A DNA stretch of 64,000 nucleotides. Source: Podocnemis expansa. Lineage: Eukaryota > Chordata > Testudines > Podocnemididae. Position 1 is the first letter of the stretch. Each line of letters starts with the position of its first letter. A program made the position numbers and the translations under genes. Where the stretch lies: positions 1,133,664-1,197,663 of the forward strand of contig ML682126.1 of assembly GCA_007922195.1 (NCBI GenBank), given 5' to 3'. The notes under the pieces were generated by a model. It searched no databases and had not been told where the DNA came from. It saw only the letters and a program-made list of their open reading frames with translations. Of this stretch, positions 22,401 through 33,170 are shown piece by piece.

Positions 22401-23494
22401 GGAGAAGGCAAAGCCCTGAGAAGGAGGCGAAGGCAAACCCCTTGCTGAAGAAGCAAGGGAGGGAGTGAACCTTGAGGTGATTTCTGCTTTCAATTACTGT
22501 GTGATTTGGGATTGTGATTGCTTATGTGAATGGGGGGCGGTTTGTACCATTGTTCCCTGCTCACCTGTGATCAGCCTCAATCAGCGCTGGGATCACCATT
22601 CCCCTGCATGCTTAAGGGCCTAGGCAGAGAAGGCCTTAGAAGCCAGTGGCTGAGCGACCAGGGGACTGCAAACAGGGGAGTTTGAGATGGAGTTTATGGG
22701 AAGGAGTTCATGGCTTGTGAGGCTTCTATGGGAGAGTTATAGGAGGAGGTGTCTAGGCTCAGGAGTATCCATGCTCTGGAGAATTTCTTACAAATATCAA
22801 GCTCTGTAGCTTTATACCCTTATAACAATGAACTAAATTATCTCATCCTTCCTTACCTAAATATGGGTCTTCACCTTAAAATTATTGGGGTGTTTTTAGG
22901 TTCAGGGGTTCCTGCATATAATTGACATCTTTTTCCTACTCGAATATCCCTCTTCACCTTTCCCTTTCTCTTATTTACAAATTTTCTGTGATATGTGGTG
23001 TTCTACTGAAATGTCACAGGTCTTGCCGCAAGTTGTTATTCACCTATTGACCTACACAGCATGAGCCAAAGTAACTTACCTGAGAGTTTCCATCACAGTC
23101 TGTGGAACACAGAATTGCCTTTGACCAATATTTCTGCTTCACAGCTATGCCCACTATATCCTGTTGCAAAGCTATTTCATACAGATTAGTCATTTCTACA
23201 ACTCCTATAGTTCCCTTGTATATAGGCTCTTGATACAAAAGTTATACTATATTACCTACTGATGCTTAGGATAATACTATAAAAACTAGGATTTCCTAAA
23301 CTTGTTAGGAAAGATACACACATATGAAATAAGGTGAAGAGTCATATATGCTTGCAAGCTCATTATAATTATAGTCAAGTGCTACAAATAATGTTATATA
23401 TTGCTTTTCAATCTAATTGTTACCTTCATTTTACCACTAACCATATTATTCACCCAATCCCCCCCCCTTATTAATTATTATTATTGTGGAATTG
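22401..23494. other. Intergenic DNA, nothing recognised
   Basis: A purine-rich start (22,390-22,460), then mixed and AT-rich sequence. No ORF with a known domain, RNA gene or named repeat was found. Confidence 0.4.
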
Positions 23495-26135
23495 TGGGAG
23501 AAAATACCATGTCTTCAGATGCTTTGAAGATAGGGGGACTCACAGAGTGAGAGGAAATAAATGCAAGGAAGTGTAAGTCAAGGGAAGAGGCCCCACTGCA
23601 ACAGCAAATCAAAACAGCTGTAAAGATTCTAACGCTGAAGAACAGCATACAGAGGAAGATGACGTCACCTCCCCTGTTGTAATGAGAGACAAATCAAATG
23701 TGTTGATCATGTCCTGACGGAATTCAACCAAATTTGCAAACAAATTCAATTTCAGTAGCTAATCTTTGAAGCCTTTATCTAATAGTCATCTGTCTGAGCA
23801 CAACAATTAGCAAATCGTTAATGAGTGATCACGAAGACTGAAATGCTGACCCACTAGTTTTAGAGTGTTGTGATTTCTGATGTCAGATTTGTGCCCAATT
23901 ATTCTTTTACACAGAGACTGTTATGGTAGTTCAATATATAAGGTAGAGGGGCATTTCTTACACATGATGGCATAAATCAGATTGGTGGATGAGCAGTTGG
24001 TTTTATTAGGTCCTACACCAGTGTTTTTTTGTGCAGATATGTGGGCAAAATTAGCAGCAGGGTTTGTTGCAGGGATATGTGCCTGCTTTAATGTTTCTGT
24101 TGTTAGGTCTGTAGTTGCTGGTGAGTATCTGTTTAAGGTTAGGGGACTGTCTGTAAGAGAGGAGGGGCTGTCTCTCAATGCTTGACAGAGTGAGGGATTG
24201 TCTTGTAGAATAGGCTGTAGATCCCTAAGGATGTCATGTAGAGGTCTGACCTGGGGGTTGTACGTGATGACTAGAGATGTTCTGTTGTTTTCTTTCTTTG
24301 GCTTCTCCTGTAGTAGTTGTCTTCAAGGTATCCCCTTAGCTGTGTCAATCTGTTTCTTCACTTCCACTGCTGGATACAGTCATTTTGAGAATGCTTGGTA
24401 GAGATCCTGACAGTGTCTGCCTCTATCTGAAGGATAAGAGCAAATTGTTGGCTGTGGACAATGGATTATGTGGTGTGTTTTGGATGAAAGCTAGAGGAAT
24501 GTAGGTAACTATACCAATTAGTAGGTTTTTGGTATGGCTCTGTTGTTATCATGAATAAACCAGATTATGATCAGGAGGCTTATAAACAGCTCTCTAACAC
24601 CACATTCTACAAACCACTTTTCTCCATACCTAATTTGTACTGTAGTCTCCAGAAAGTGGAGCTCCTGTATGGAAAGTTCCAGGCTAACTTTCATTGTGGA
24701 GTGGAAATGGTTGAAATCTCTGTGGAAATCTTCAAGGGCATTTCTGCTATGGGTCCAGATGATGAAGATGTCATCAGTGTAGTACAAGTGGAGGAGAGGT
24801 GCTTTGGGATGAGACTTGAAGAAATGGTATTCTAAGCCTCCCATAAAAATGTTGGCATATTGTGGGTCCATTTGGATACCCGCAGCAGTGCCACTGACTT
24901 GAAGGTATACATTATCCTCAAATCTGAGATGTTTTTGTTACAGTGTCACAAAGTTCAGCCACAAGGTGTGCTGTGGCATCATCTGGATGGTTCTTCTAGT
25001 TGCTTGTAATCCATCCTTATGTGCAATGCTGGTATAAAGAGCTTCTACATCCATAATGACCAGGATGGTGTTTTCTGGAAGCTCACCAGTTGATTGGATC
25101 TTCCTCAAGAAGTCAGCAGAGTCTTGAATATAGCTAGGCATGATGGTAGCATAAGGTCTGAGGAGGGAGTCCACATAGTCAGATAAGCCTGCTGTGAGAG
25201 TGCCAACACCAGAGATCATAGGACATCTGGGGTTTCCTTTTTTTATGGATTTTAGGTAGTAGATAGAATATCCCAAATTGGGGTTCTGGTTCTGTGTCTT
25301 TCATTATTTGTTCCTGTGCTTCTTTGGAGAGTGTCTTGAGTAGGTGGTGTAGGTTGGGTTTTGTTTTTGGTTTTTGGTTTTTTTTTTTTTTTGGTATTCC
25401 TCAGTGGAGCCAGAGAAAAGTGGTTTGTAGAATGTGGTGTTAGAGAGCTGTTTATAAGCCTCCTGATCATAATCTGGTTTATTCATCATAACAACAGAGC
25501 CTCCTTTATGAGCCTCTTAAGTAATAATGTAGTGTTGTTTCTGAGGCTGTGGCATTGTGTTTTGTAAGGCTGAGGTTATGGTGTAATGGGCATTGTTTGT
25601 CCCTGATTTCAGCCTTTGTGTGGGGACAGAAACAATCCATGTAGAAGCCTAGTCTGTTGTTGTGACCATCAGGAGGATTCAATGAAGATTATTTCTTGTT
25701 GTAGTGTTGGAAGGAAGGTATGTCTAGGTCACTGCAGAGATTGTTGGTGTGCTGGAAATATTCCTTGAGTCTGAGATGATGAAAAAAGTCCTCCAGGTTA
25801 CAATAGAATTTTCTCTTATGTGTGGGAGTTGTGGGCCAGAAGAAAAGTCCCTGAGATAGCACAAATACCTCTGTTGGAGTAAGCATATGGCACAAAAGTT
25901 TAATAGTGTTATTGGGGAGGCTGAAGGAGTCACTCTTGTTGTCCATTGTGGTGCATAGTAGTTTAGACAGTCTGGTATCTTTCTTCTTCTGTAGAAAACC
26001 AATGTGTGTGTTGTAGATGGATTTTCTCTCTTTCTTTTCTTTGTTTTTGTTTTTGAAGTCCAGGCCAGTGTAAGAATGTGTAGGAGACATTGGATATTTC
26101 TCTAATGACAGCTGGTGATTTGGCCTCATCTTCTG
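23495..26135 (-). mobile_element. Penelope-like element copy 2, near full length
   Basis: The most complete PLE here. On the minus strand, N to C: N-terminal domain (26,129-25,689: FVLSQGLFFWPTTPTHKRKF, DLEDFFHHLRLKEYF-like); linker NKPDYDQEAYKQLSN near 25,480; RT part 1 (25,276-24,938: MISGVGTLTAGLSDYVDSLL, VEALYTSIAHKDGLQ); RT part 2 (24,871-24,518: MDPQYANIFMGGLEY, YTDDIFIIWTHS, ELHFLETTVQI); Cys-rich linker and GIY-YIG remnant (24,178-23,750: KCPSTLYIE, HFSLRDHS); tail to 23,495 with a decayed hairpin. Breaks: frameshifts between the segments, an A/T-rich insertion near 25,360-25,390, an 89-bp inverted duplication (24,536-24,624), and mutations in the nuclease motif. Inactive. Confidence 0.85.
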
Positions 26136-26139
26136 TACG

Positions 26140-26355
26140 CTTTTTTCTAGTGTTTGAATCTTTACAACAGTTTTGATTTGCTGGTACAGCGTGATCTGTT
26201 TCCTTGACTTACCCTCTCCTGCATTTATTCCTTTCTACTCTGTACATTTCCCTAGCTTCAAAGCATCTAAGGAAGTGGGATTTTCTTCCACAAAAGCTCA
26301 TGCTGAAAATAAACATGTTAGTCTTTTAGTGCCACAGATTTCCTTGTTTGTTTCA
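26140..26355 (+). repeat. PLE 3' tail upstream of OR unit B
   Basis: Forward PLE tail: CCTGCATTTATTCCTTTCTA, CTAAGGA at 26,267-26,273 (degenerate CTGACGA), hairpin GTGGGA/TTCCAC, AAATAAACATGTTAGTCTTT, end AGTGCCACAGATTTCCTTG. Same place relative to the receptor as in unit A. PLE copy 2 lies next to it in the opposite orientation. Confidence 0.75.
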
Positions 26356-26360
26356 TTTTA

Positions 26361-26379
26361 ATACTTTCTCTCCAGCCAG
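26361..26379 (+). promoter_or_regulatory. Conserved 3' splice site of OR 5' UTR (unit B)
   Basis: TACTTTCTCTCCAGCCAG followed by GAACTTGCACTGCAA, matching the unit A acceptor. It lies about 118 bp before the ATG. Confidence 0.6.
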
Positions 26380-26497
26380 GAACTTGCACTGCAAGTACCA
26401 GCTTGGATCTTGAGCTCATAACAGAAACCAGGGGAAGCTACAGTACCTGAGGGCGATATTGTTCTGTGCCTGAACTGGATAACTTCTCCCCTATGCC

Positions 26498-27445
26498 ATG
26501 TCAGATTCTAACACAACCGATTTCACCAACCCATCTACCTTCATCCTGCTGGGCATTCCTGGGCTATAGGCTTTCCATGTCTGGATCTCCATCCCCTTCT
26601 GTGCCACTTATATCATAAGCATCTTGGGGAACTTCACCATTCTCTTGATCGTGTGGAGGGAGCAGAGCCTCCATGCACCCATGTACTATTTCCTCTGCAT
26701 GCTGGCTGTCTCTGATTTGGTTCTGCCTACAACCATCCTGCCCAAAATGCTGAGTATCTTTTGGTTGAATTCCAGGGCGATAGACTTCACTGCCTGCCTC
26801 ACCCAGCAGTACTTCATGAATAGTGTTTCAGGAATGGGGACAGGGGTAATTATGGCCCTGGCTTTCGATCGCTATGTGGCCATCTGTGATCCTCTGAGAT
26901 ATTCCACCATCCTGACAAACTCAGTAGTGGTCAAGATTGGTCTGGCAGTGGTGCTGAGGGGAAGTCTGATCATTTTGCCCTATCCCTTTCTAGCAAAGAG
27001 GTTGCCCTACTGCAGAACCAACATTATCGCCCACATGTACTGTGAACACATAGCTGTTGTGAAGCTGGCCTGCGCCGAAATCCACATCAACAACTATTAC
27101 AGCTACTTTCTCTTTGGCACAATACTTGTACCAGAAGTGTGTTTTATCTCCTTCTCCTATATTCAGATTCTTAGGACCATCTTCCGTCTCCCCACAAAAG
27201 AAGCCAAGAACAAGGCTTTTGGTACTTGCAGCTCTCACCTTTGTGTCATCTTGATCTTTTACATCCCACTTCTCTTCACTATATTCACTCATCGTTTTGG
27301 CCAGAATGTGCCCCTGCATTTCCATATCATCACTGCCAGTGTGCACCTCCTGATGCCCCCCATGCTCAATCCCATCATCTATGGGGTGAGGACCAAACAG
27401 ATCCGAGACAAACTGCTCCAGTTCCTTACTTGTAAAGGGACCTAA
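26498..27445 (+). pseudogene. Class I olfactory receptor, OR52-type, one nonsense codon
   Basis: Paralogue of the intact receptor at 4707, with the same 315-codon length and the same MSDSNTTDFTNPSTF start. Codon 24 (26,567-26,569) is TAG where the intact copy has GAG. Everything downstream is open: PMYYFLCMLAVSDL, LAFDRYVAICDPL, PYCRTN...MYCEH, FGTCSSHLCVIL, PPMLNPIIYGVRTKQI. Translation from the next Met in frame (26,624, codon 43) would omit the N-terminus and most of TM1, so it is unlikely to give a receptor. The nonsense change may be recent, polymorphic, or a base-call error. I call it a pseudogene by one substitution. Confidence 0.9.
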
Positions 27446-27639
27446 ACTTAAATCCTGGTGCCATGTCTTTCAGAGAGAGCTTCATGGAGAGCTGTCTAGA
27501 GACCTGGCGAAGTGCCCTCCTTCCTAGATTAATTGCAGAATAGTCAATCTCCCTATTCACACCATCGATTATATGTTAATGGCCATGCTCAAACAAATTG
27601 ATAGAACCTTAAAAAAGAAACTGGAATTCATACACAGAT

Positions 27640-27905
27640 TTCTTAACAGTTGCCTTAGTGTTAAACAGGGATTATGGTGTTTTTTTTTCTTCTTGAAACA
27701 GTTGATTTGACCTCATTTTCCCTTCTATGCTCTTCCCTGTATTTGAATCTAAGTGACAGCTTTGATATGCTGTAACAGCAAATCTGATGAAGGGGGACTT
27801 TCTACCATGAAAGCTCAAGATAAATATGTTTGTTTGTCTTTTAAAGTGCGGCAGGTCTCTTTCTTTATTTTGCTGAACTAGGCTATCATGGCTACCACTT
27901 AGCAT
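27640..27905 (+). mobile_element. PLE 3' end and tail downstream of OR unit B
   Basis: Counterpart of 5815-6175. Tail with CTGATGA at 27,784-27,790 and intact GAAA at 27,809-27,812, then GCTCAAGATAAATATG and TGTCTTTTAAAGTGCGGCAGG. Both conserved core strands of a hammerhead are present, although the stem between them has mismatches. Confidence 0.75.
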
Positions 27906-27934
27906 AGTCAAAGAAACATAAGAGCTTGTCCTGC

Positions 27935-28015
27935 CTTTTAAAAGCACCTGAACTGGATGAGCCCGAGAGACTGAAGAAGCTGGGGTAGGAGAGCAGCACA
28001 AAATTAGCCAAGGCA
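27935..28015 (+). repeat. Segmental-duplication block, unit B copy
   Basis: AGCACCTGAACTGGATGAG ... AAAATTAGCCAAGGCAA; pairs with 7380-7450 and more weakly with 36,355-36,420. Confidence 0.6.
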
Positions 28016-28560
28016 ACTGTGATGCTCACTGGGTCTAGGGGACTGTTTAGGATCATCTCTCATATTCATAGTTCGTATTTGCAATAATCCATGTCCTATG
28101 CCATGTTTGGTACCAATAGCAAGGATGCAATCTGCTAGGAATGATTATATGGTTTATATGTAGGTATAATATCCCTGTTAGCTATTAGGAATATATTTGT
28201 TTTATGTGTGTTCCAAGTTATAGGATCCTAAGGAATTCTCAGAGTGGGTGGCTATAAAACCCTATTAATGTCCCATTATTAAAGCTCCCAGCTACAGTGG
28301 AACTAGGAAGAAACCTGCTTAATGAGTCACCCAAACTGACCATGAAACTTAACTCCATTTTGAGTTGTCAGGAGTCTGAGATCATGGGGAAATCAGAGGT
28401 GGAAGAAGGCAATGGCCCTGTCTCTGTTTTGCCTTCAGTCCATCTGCAAACAACATCCTCCCCTGAAACTATTCTTCTCAGACTGAACAAAGGAATGAGA
28501 CCCACGTAGATGCTGGGTGAACACCAGAAGAGTTGGACTGAACTGCAAATTGCTAGTTCT
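28016..28560. other. Unit B intergenic DNA, nothing recognised
   Basis: No domain-bearing ORF. A 70-codon frame at 28,297-28,509 has no recognisable relatives. Confidence 0.35.
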
Positions 28561-28564
28561 TCAG

Positions 28565-28795
28565 TGACTTGCTGTCTATGACTTCAGGCTTCCTATGGTT
28601 TGAGCCTGAAAACTGCTCTGATTTGCTGTTACTGTATGACCTGCTCCTATGTTTTACACCCCCTTGCATTTATTTTCATTCCTTTCTGTAAGTTCACCCG
28701 TCTTCGAAGCATCTGAGGAAGTGGGATCTTGTCCCACAAAAGCTCATGCAAAAAATAAATCTGTTAGTCTTAAAGTGCCACACAACACCTTGTTG
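28565..28795 (+). repeat. PLE 3' tail inserted in unit B
   Basis: ACTTCAGGCTTCCTATGGTTT ... CTTGCATTTATTTTCATT, CTGAGGA at 28,713-28,719, hairpin GTGGGATCTTGTCCCAC, AAAAAATAAATCTGTTAGTC, end AAGTGCCACACAACACC. Closest to the tail of copy 3 (13,830-14,040). Absent from unit A, so it inserted after the units separated. Confidence 0.75.
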
Positions 28796-28908
28796 TTTTT
28801 TTACGGACTATGGACTCTAAATCATTTGTATGCATATGATTAACTTTGACCCTTTAACATCTCTCAAATGTTCTTTGTTGTCTTTTTACATTAAACCTCC
28901 TTCTAAGG

Positions 28909-29211
28909 CTGGGTCTCAAACTCAAATCACCATGAGGGCCACATGAGCACTAGCATGTTAGCCTGAGGACCACACCACTGAAGCCTATTCATAGAACAAT
29001 AGAAAGTATACTCAAAATGAAGAACAACATATGATTGCCAAGAATAAATAAGTAAGAATTACTTCCATTCAAGATAGAGGTATCATCAGTAAGACAACAA
29101 GTAAGTAAGTAATCAAACTTACTTTTAATTCTGTATTATCAATTATTTGAGAAATTTCAAGTGTCATTGTGTGCCACAGGAAATAACTTTAAGGGCCACC
29201 TGTGATCCCCG
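28909..29211. mobile_element. hAT-type non-autonomous element (unit B)
   Basis: Begins CTGGGTCTCAAACTCA after TTCTAAGG, exactly as in unit A. Its interior matches 7703-8058, but the right inverted repeat is degraded (GTGATCCCCGCTC). The shared insertion site shows it was inherited through duplication. Confidence 0.75.
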
Positions 29212-29219
29212 CTCAAAGG

Positions 29220-29409
29220 CCAGTGCTTTTTGATGTTTCTCCTTCATTCTTCTGAGTCTGCTGGTGGTGGGGCATGAGCATAAATTCGGCTCCACCCCCT
29301 TCTACTCTGCCGATATCACTGCCATGCTGGGCAACGGCACCCTGTTCTTTCTAATGAAGACATAGCTCAGCCTGCAAAAGCCCACATCTCTCTTTCTCGC
29401 CATGCTGCC
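29220..29409 (+). pseudogene. Class I OR relic of unit B, N-terminal piece
   Basis: Encodes a degenerate start and TM1-TM2: ADITAMLGNGTLFFLMKT, stop, LSLQKPTSLFLAML. It is cut at 29,410 by a hAT element that carries an 8-bp target duplication, and resumes at 29,725. The N-terminus, missing from the unit A relic, is retained here. Confidence 0.8.
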
Positions 29410-29724
29410 TAGGGGCGTCGCTGGCACTGGACACACGGGGCCCATGCCCCAAATCCCAGTGCCAGTGCCCCGGGTCTGGTGGAGCCCCGCCTCTCCCAAT
29501 CTCCGGCCTGATCAGGCTGGGGATCCAGGGCCCAGCTGCCCGCTGTCACTGCTGCCACTCCTGGCTCCGGCCCCGGCTGGGGATGCAGGTCCAGCCACCC
29601 ACGGCCACTCCTGGCCCCGGCCGCTGCCAGGGGCATGACCTGCAGTCAGGGGGTGTGGCCTCCAGGTTGGGGGTGGGGCTCTGGCCGGTGCCCCAGGTCC
29701 TTTCTCAGTGCAGTGATGCTCCTG
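29410..29724. mobile_element. GC-rich hAT-type MITE inserted in the OR relic
   Basis: The left end AGGGGCGTCGCTGGC and right end TGCAGTGATGCTCCTG form imperfect terminal inverted repeats. Flanking 8-bp repeats are ATGCTGCC (29,402-29,409) and ATGCTGCT (29,725-29,732). It is 315 bp, very GC-rich, with no ORF of its own. It is the same family as 40,150-40,453, in opposite orientation. Confidence 0.8.
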
Positions 29725-29850
29725 ATGCTGCTCATGACTGAGATCACAGCCTCCAGCTTGATCCTGACCTTAAGGCTGGGCAGCTTCTGGTTCAGAGTCT
29801 GGGAGATCAGCTTTGCCACCTTCCTCATCCTGTTATTCCTGCACCTGGGT
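29725..29850 (+). pseudogene. Class I OR relic of unit B, TM2-TM3 piece
   Basis: Continues the receptor after the hAT: MLLMTEITASSLILTLRLGS, FWFRVWEISFATFL, corresponding to the usual TM2 end and the LGIFWF...EISF loop before TM3. The rest of the receptor is missing and the 3'-UTR-like block follows directly. Confidence 0.75.
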
Positions 29851-29940
29851 TTTCCATGGAAACTGAGTCCTGACTTGTGCTCTAACTAGATAATGAATAA
29901 ATGCTGCCTTCCTTTGAAACAGTTGTCTGGTGTCACTGCA
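29845..29940 (+). repeat. OR 3'-UTR-like block with poly(A) signal (unit B)
   Basis: GGGTTTTCCATGGAAACTGA ... GATAATGAATAAATGCTGCC, AATAAA at 29,896-29,901; matches 8720-8815. Confidence 0.6.
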
Positions 29941-29984
29941 GAACCTCTCCAGAAGTATTGTTCCCCAGCATGAAGCTATTGCTC

Positions 29985-31245
29985 ACTGGAGCATGCTATT
30001 GGGAACTTTGGGATGAGGCATGGGATGCCCCAAAGCCAAAACCTCAATACTTTGGGTTACGTGGCTGAGCAATAGGGGTCATCTGGTTGCTGTGGTCAGG
30101 ACCCATCCTACCTTTCAGCTCAAGTTTCTCACCTCGCCATCTGAGGATCCAATGAAGGAGCAAGCAGTACTGGGGTCCTGTGCCCTCGTAGGCCTGGCCT
30201 CTAAAGGATGACTTTGGTGCCCAACACACACCATAGTCCTAGCTCACTCAGGTCATTGATGATCCCATGTGGTGCAAGCTGGGCTTAGCTGGGATGGGCT
30301 CAGAGGGTGACTTTCAGGATAGGAGAAATGGTTGTTCATCTACAAGAGATGAGTATGTCTGTGATGCTTGGACATCTGCAGTGTCAGCAGACCAGGAGAA
30401 ACTGAAATGGGAAAAATATTGGTGGACACTAAGGACAGTGGTGGCCAGTGGTTGCAGGACTAGTCTGTCCTTCCAGTTCCAGCTGCTCTGACCTCCACCA
30501 GCTGAGACTGAGTGGTGGTGCAGGCTGCAATGGGACTCCTGTCCCATCAATCAGCCTCGCCACTAAAGGGTGACATTGGTGCCAAAACCACACCTTTCTC
30601 TTAGCTCACTTAGACCACTGATGATCATGCAAAGTGCTGACTGGGTTGGGACCCTGCGTGGCTTTCGGGACAGGAAAACAGGCTGGAAATCCAGGAGTGA
30701 AGGAATCTGTGAAGAGCAAGTTGAGGATGTACTGGGCCAGGCTGGCAAACATCCTGAAATATCCTGGGAACTGTCCCCAGATGCCCAATGCATTGCAGTC
30801 AGCTGTGGGAGGTGTGTCCTGGGCCACAAGTCAGTGCTGAACTGCAGAATGAGGAGCACATCAGATGCATGATGTTACCTGTCACGTCCTGGGCTCAGAG
30901 CAGGGCAGGAGCAGATGCAGAGGGGGTGAGGTCTGTCCCAGTTACAGCAGCAAGCAGTGTTGGTCCTGCAGGACTAGCCTACAATGCAGATTGGTGTGGG
31001 GCAGACGGACACTGCGGGAAAGGTGATGCTGCTTCGGTACACCACTGTGGGGCAGCTTAAGAGCAGTTTGGAGAGTTAGAGTTGCACAAGGGTGGGCTTA
31101 CAGCAACATCAAGTTGAGGAGGGGGTTGGAGCAGTGTGGGGTAGGGTTAGAGAAGTGCCAGCTTCCAGGGCGGGGGTTAGATTCTAGGGGGAGGTTAGAG
31201 CTGCAGACAGTGTGGGGCTGAGATCATAACAGTGTGAGTCGATCT
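29985..31245. repeat. Duplicated flank blocks, unit B copy
   Basis: 29,985-30,430 pairs with 8850-9320; 30,430-31,240 pairs with 15,480-16,340. In this copy the two blocks are adjacent, whereas in the first copy they are about 6 kb apart. No protein domain recognised on either strand. Confidence 0.6.
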
Positions 31246-31462
31246 TCTTCCTCACATATCTTATGGGAGTGGGACAGCAAGTGCTAGGCCGAGGGGGAAG
31301 GAACCGAAATTTTCAGTGTGATGGGCAGGTGGAAGGTGCCCTCACTAGGTTGGGGTGAGCTACCCTTTATGAAAAGCAGACGGAGGGGTTTTGGATTACA
31401 TTGGGTTTACCATGGTGATAAATGGGAGGGCTGGTTTAGAGCTGGGGAAACGTGTCTGCCTG
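31246..31462. other. Short stretch before retroviral LTR fragment
   Basis: Purine-rich sequence with no recognised gene; it may be the U3 side of the LTR that ends at 31,561. Confidence 0.3.
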
Positions 31463-31561
31463 ATGCCCTTTGCATTCAGTGCTCTTTCAATAAAGATTCC
31501 ATACAGAGAGTCTGAGTATGTTGTCTCTCATTATTGGACGTTAATTCACCATGATCTAACA
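31463..31561 (+). mobile_element. Retroviral-type LTR 3' end, family B
   Basis: Contains CTCTTTCAATAAAGAT (AATAAA at 31,489-31,494) and ends GATCTAACA, followed at once by TCTGGTGACAAGGG, which resembles a primer-binding-site junction. A closely similar LTR end occurs at 32,670-32,760 in the same orientation. Confidence 0.55.
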
Positions 31562-32589
31562 TCTGGTGACAAGGGTGGGATATAAGATGGAGTTGGCTAT
31601 TCTTAAGAATCATGGCAACTAAGGAGAACCAGAATGCAATGTAAGGAACAAAACTTTCAGTTACTGCTTGCCTGGAGGGTCAGCTTGTGGTTCTAAAAGC
31701 TGATCTGTTGCCAAAGAGCTGTCTGTCTGGAAGCTGATCTGTCTGCCTTCAGTACAAGTAAAGAGACAAAAAGGAGCCACAAGAGGGCAGCATGATTTCA
31801 TTTACAAGACTTACTGGGCCATGATCCAAACCGTTTAATAAATCTTCTGATTTGTGGAAAACACATACAGCTGGATTTCAAAATGTTGAAATAGCAAATA
31901 AACATAACTAATTTTAAAAGGTGCCACTTATTCTAACAATTATTCCAGCTAAGACGTACAGTTTGCTATATAATTTGTTTTATCCAGAGGAGCCAAAACA
32001 AAACCTTACAGTGACCCAGTGAAAGTTCTGGGAGCATGCTCCCCCCCCCCCCCAACCCCTGGTAATTGCAGAGGGATAAAGCTTCTACCAGAGGAACCAA
32101 GGTGAAGGTAAATCTGCTGCACAATTGTAGCAGCTCTAAAAACACTGGCAGCAAATTGTGACTTCAGCAACATGTTAGAGAAAATGCTGCATGACAGGCT
32201 GGTGTGTGGTCTGCACAATAGATCAACATGGAAACGGCTATTAACCAAATCTCAACTCACCTTGCAAAAGACTTCTGAGATTTCAGTCTCCATGGAATGG
32301 GTCACCTCCAGGCATGCAACAGATCAGGGTCAGACTGCATATGGTATCCCCACAACCTACCCACAGGGCACTGGGGAGATGGAAATGCTAGTGGTATGGG
32401 AAGCAGGGGCAGCTAGCATCAAAATGCTTCTAAAAGAAACTATTGTGTTGACAACGTGGCAAATTAGGCACAAGAAGTATGCCCACAAACAAAGAAAGGA
32501 TGAGCCAAACAGAAGAGGCAGACCTGAGAAAAAAAGTCATTGATTCGGGAAATGAAAAGGAAAATTCTGCATGTAGTAAAGCAGACACC
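31562..32589 (+). mobile_element. Putative remnant between two family B LTR ends
   Basis: About 1 kb between two same-orientation LTR ends, as expected for a largely deleted endogenous retrovirus. No gag, pol or env motif is recognised; the frame 32,172-32,543 has no known domain. A run of C occurs near 32,041. The assignment rests only on the flanking LTR ends. Confidence 0.4.
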
Positions 32590-32761
32590 AGGTAATCACA
32601 GTGACACCCAATCAAAAAATAAAAAGTCCCTCCACATTTTGTCTATAAGAGCTGGTCTGCGTAAATTTCTGCTCTCTGTTCTCTTTCAATAAAGATGCCA
32701 TAGGGAGCTCTGAGGATGCTGCATCCTATTATTGGATTTTAATTCACCAATATCTAACACA
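32590..32761 (+). mobile_element. Retroviral-type LTR fragment, family B, downstream copy
   Basis: A TATA-like GTCTATAAGAGC at 32,641, then CTCTTTCAATAAAGATGCC (AATAAA at 32,688-32,693), ending ATATCTAACAC. It parallels 31,463-31,561. Confidence 0.55.
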
Positions 32762-32899
32762 AACCTTTAAGCTTCTTCCACTGGTTCAGAAACTGTCACC
32801 ACTGAAATGGAAAGTTAGGCCAGGACACGTGGGTTCTGCACCTGATAGTTCCTGGCCTGTCTTCTGGGTCTGGCCAAGCCAAGGAGTAGTCCATTCAAT

Positions 32900-33052
32900 G
32901 TGGGCTCCCTCGGTGCTGAGGGATGGTCAGGCCACGGAGCTGTGATGTCCCCATGTTCAATCAGGAGCGGTTTATTGATGCGTTACCCCATCCCTCTCTC
33001 CTCGAGCCTTTAGCACTCTGCTTTTTTGAGAGAACCCCACAGCCCTGAGTGC

Positions 33053-33110
<58 letters not shown>

Positions 33111-33120
33111 NNNNNNNNNN

Positions 33121-33170
<50 letters not shown>

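Noticed and set aside
26624..27445. 273-aa OR as a genuine shorter receptor
   Set aside because: The Met used is internal, in TM1; the full-length start and N-terminus lie upstream and are separated by a TAG at codon 24.
30563..30872. Opposed ~100-aa frames as a gene
   Set aside because: They lie in a duplicated non-coding block whose other copy (15,700-15,990) does not keep the frame.
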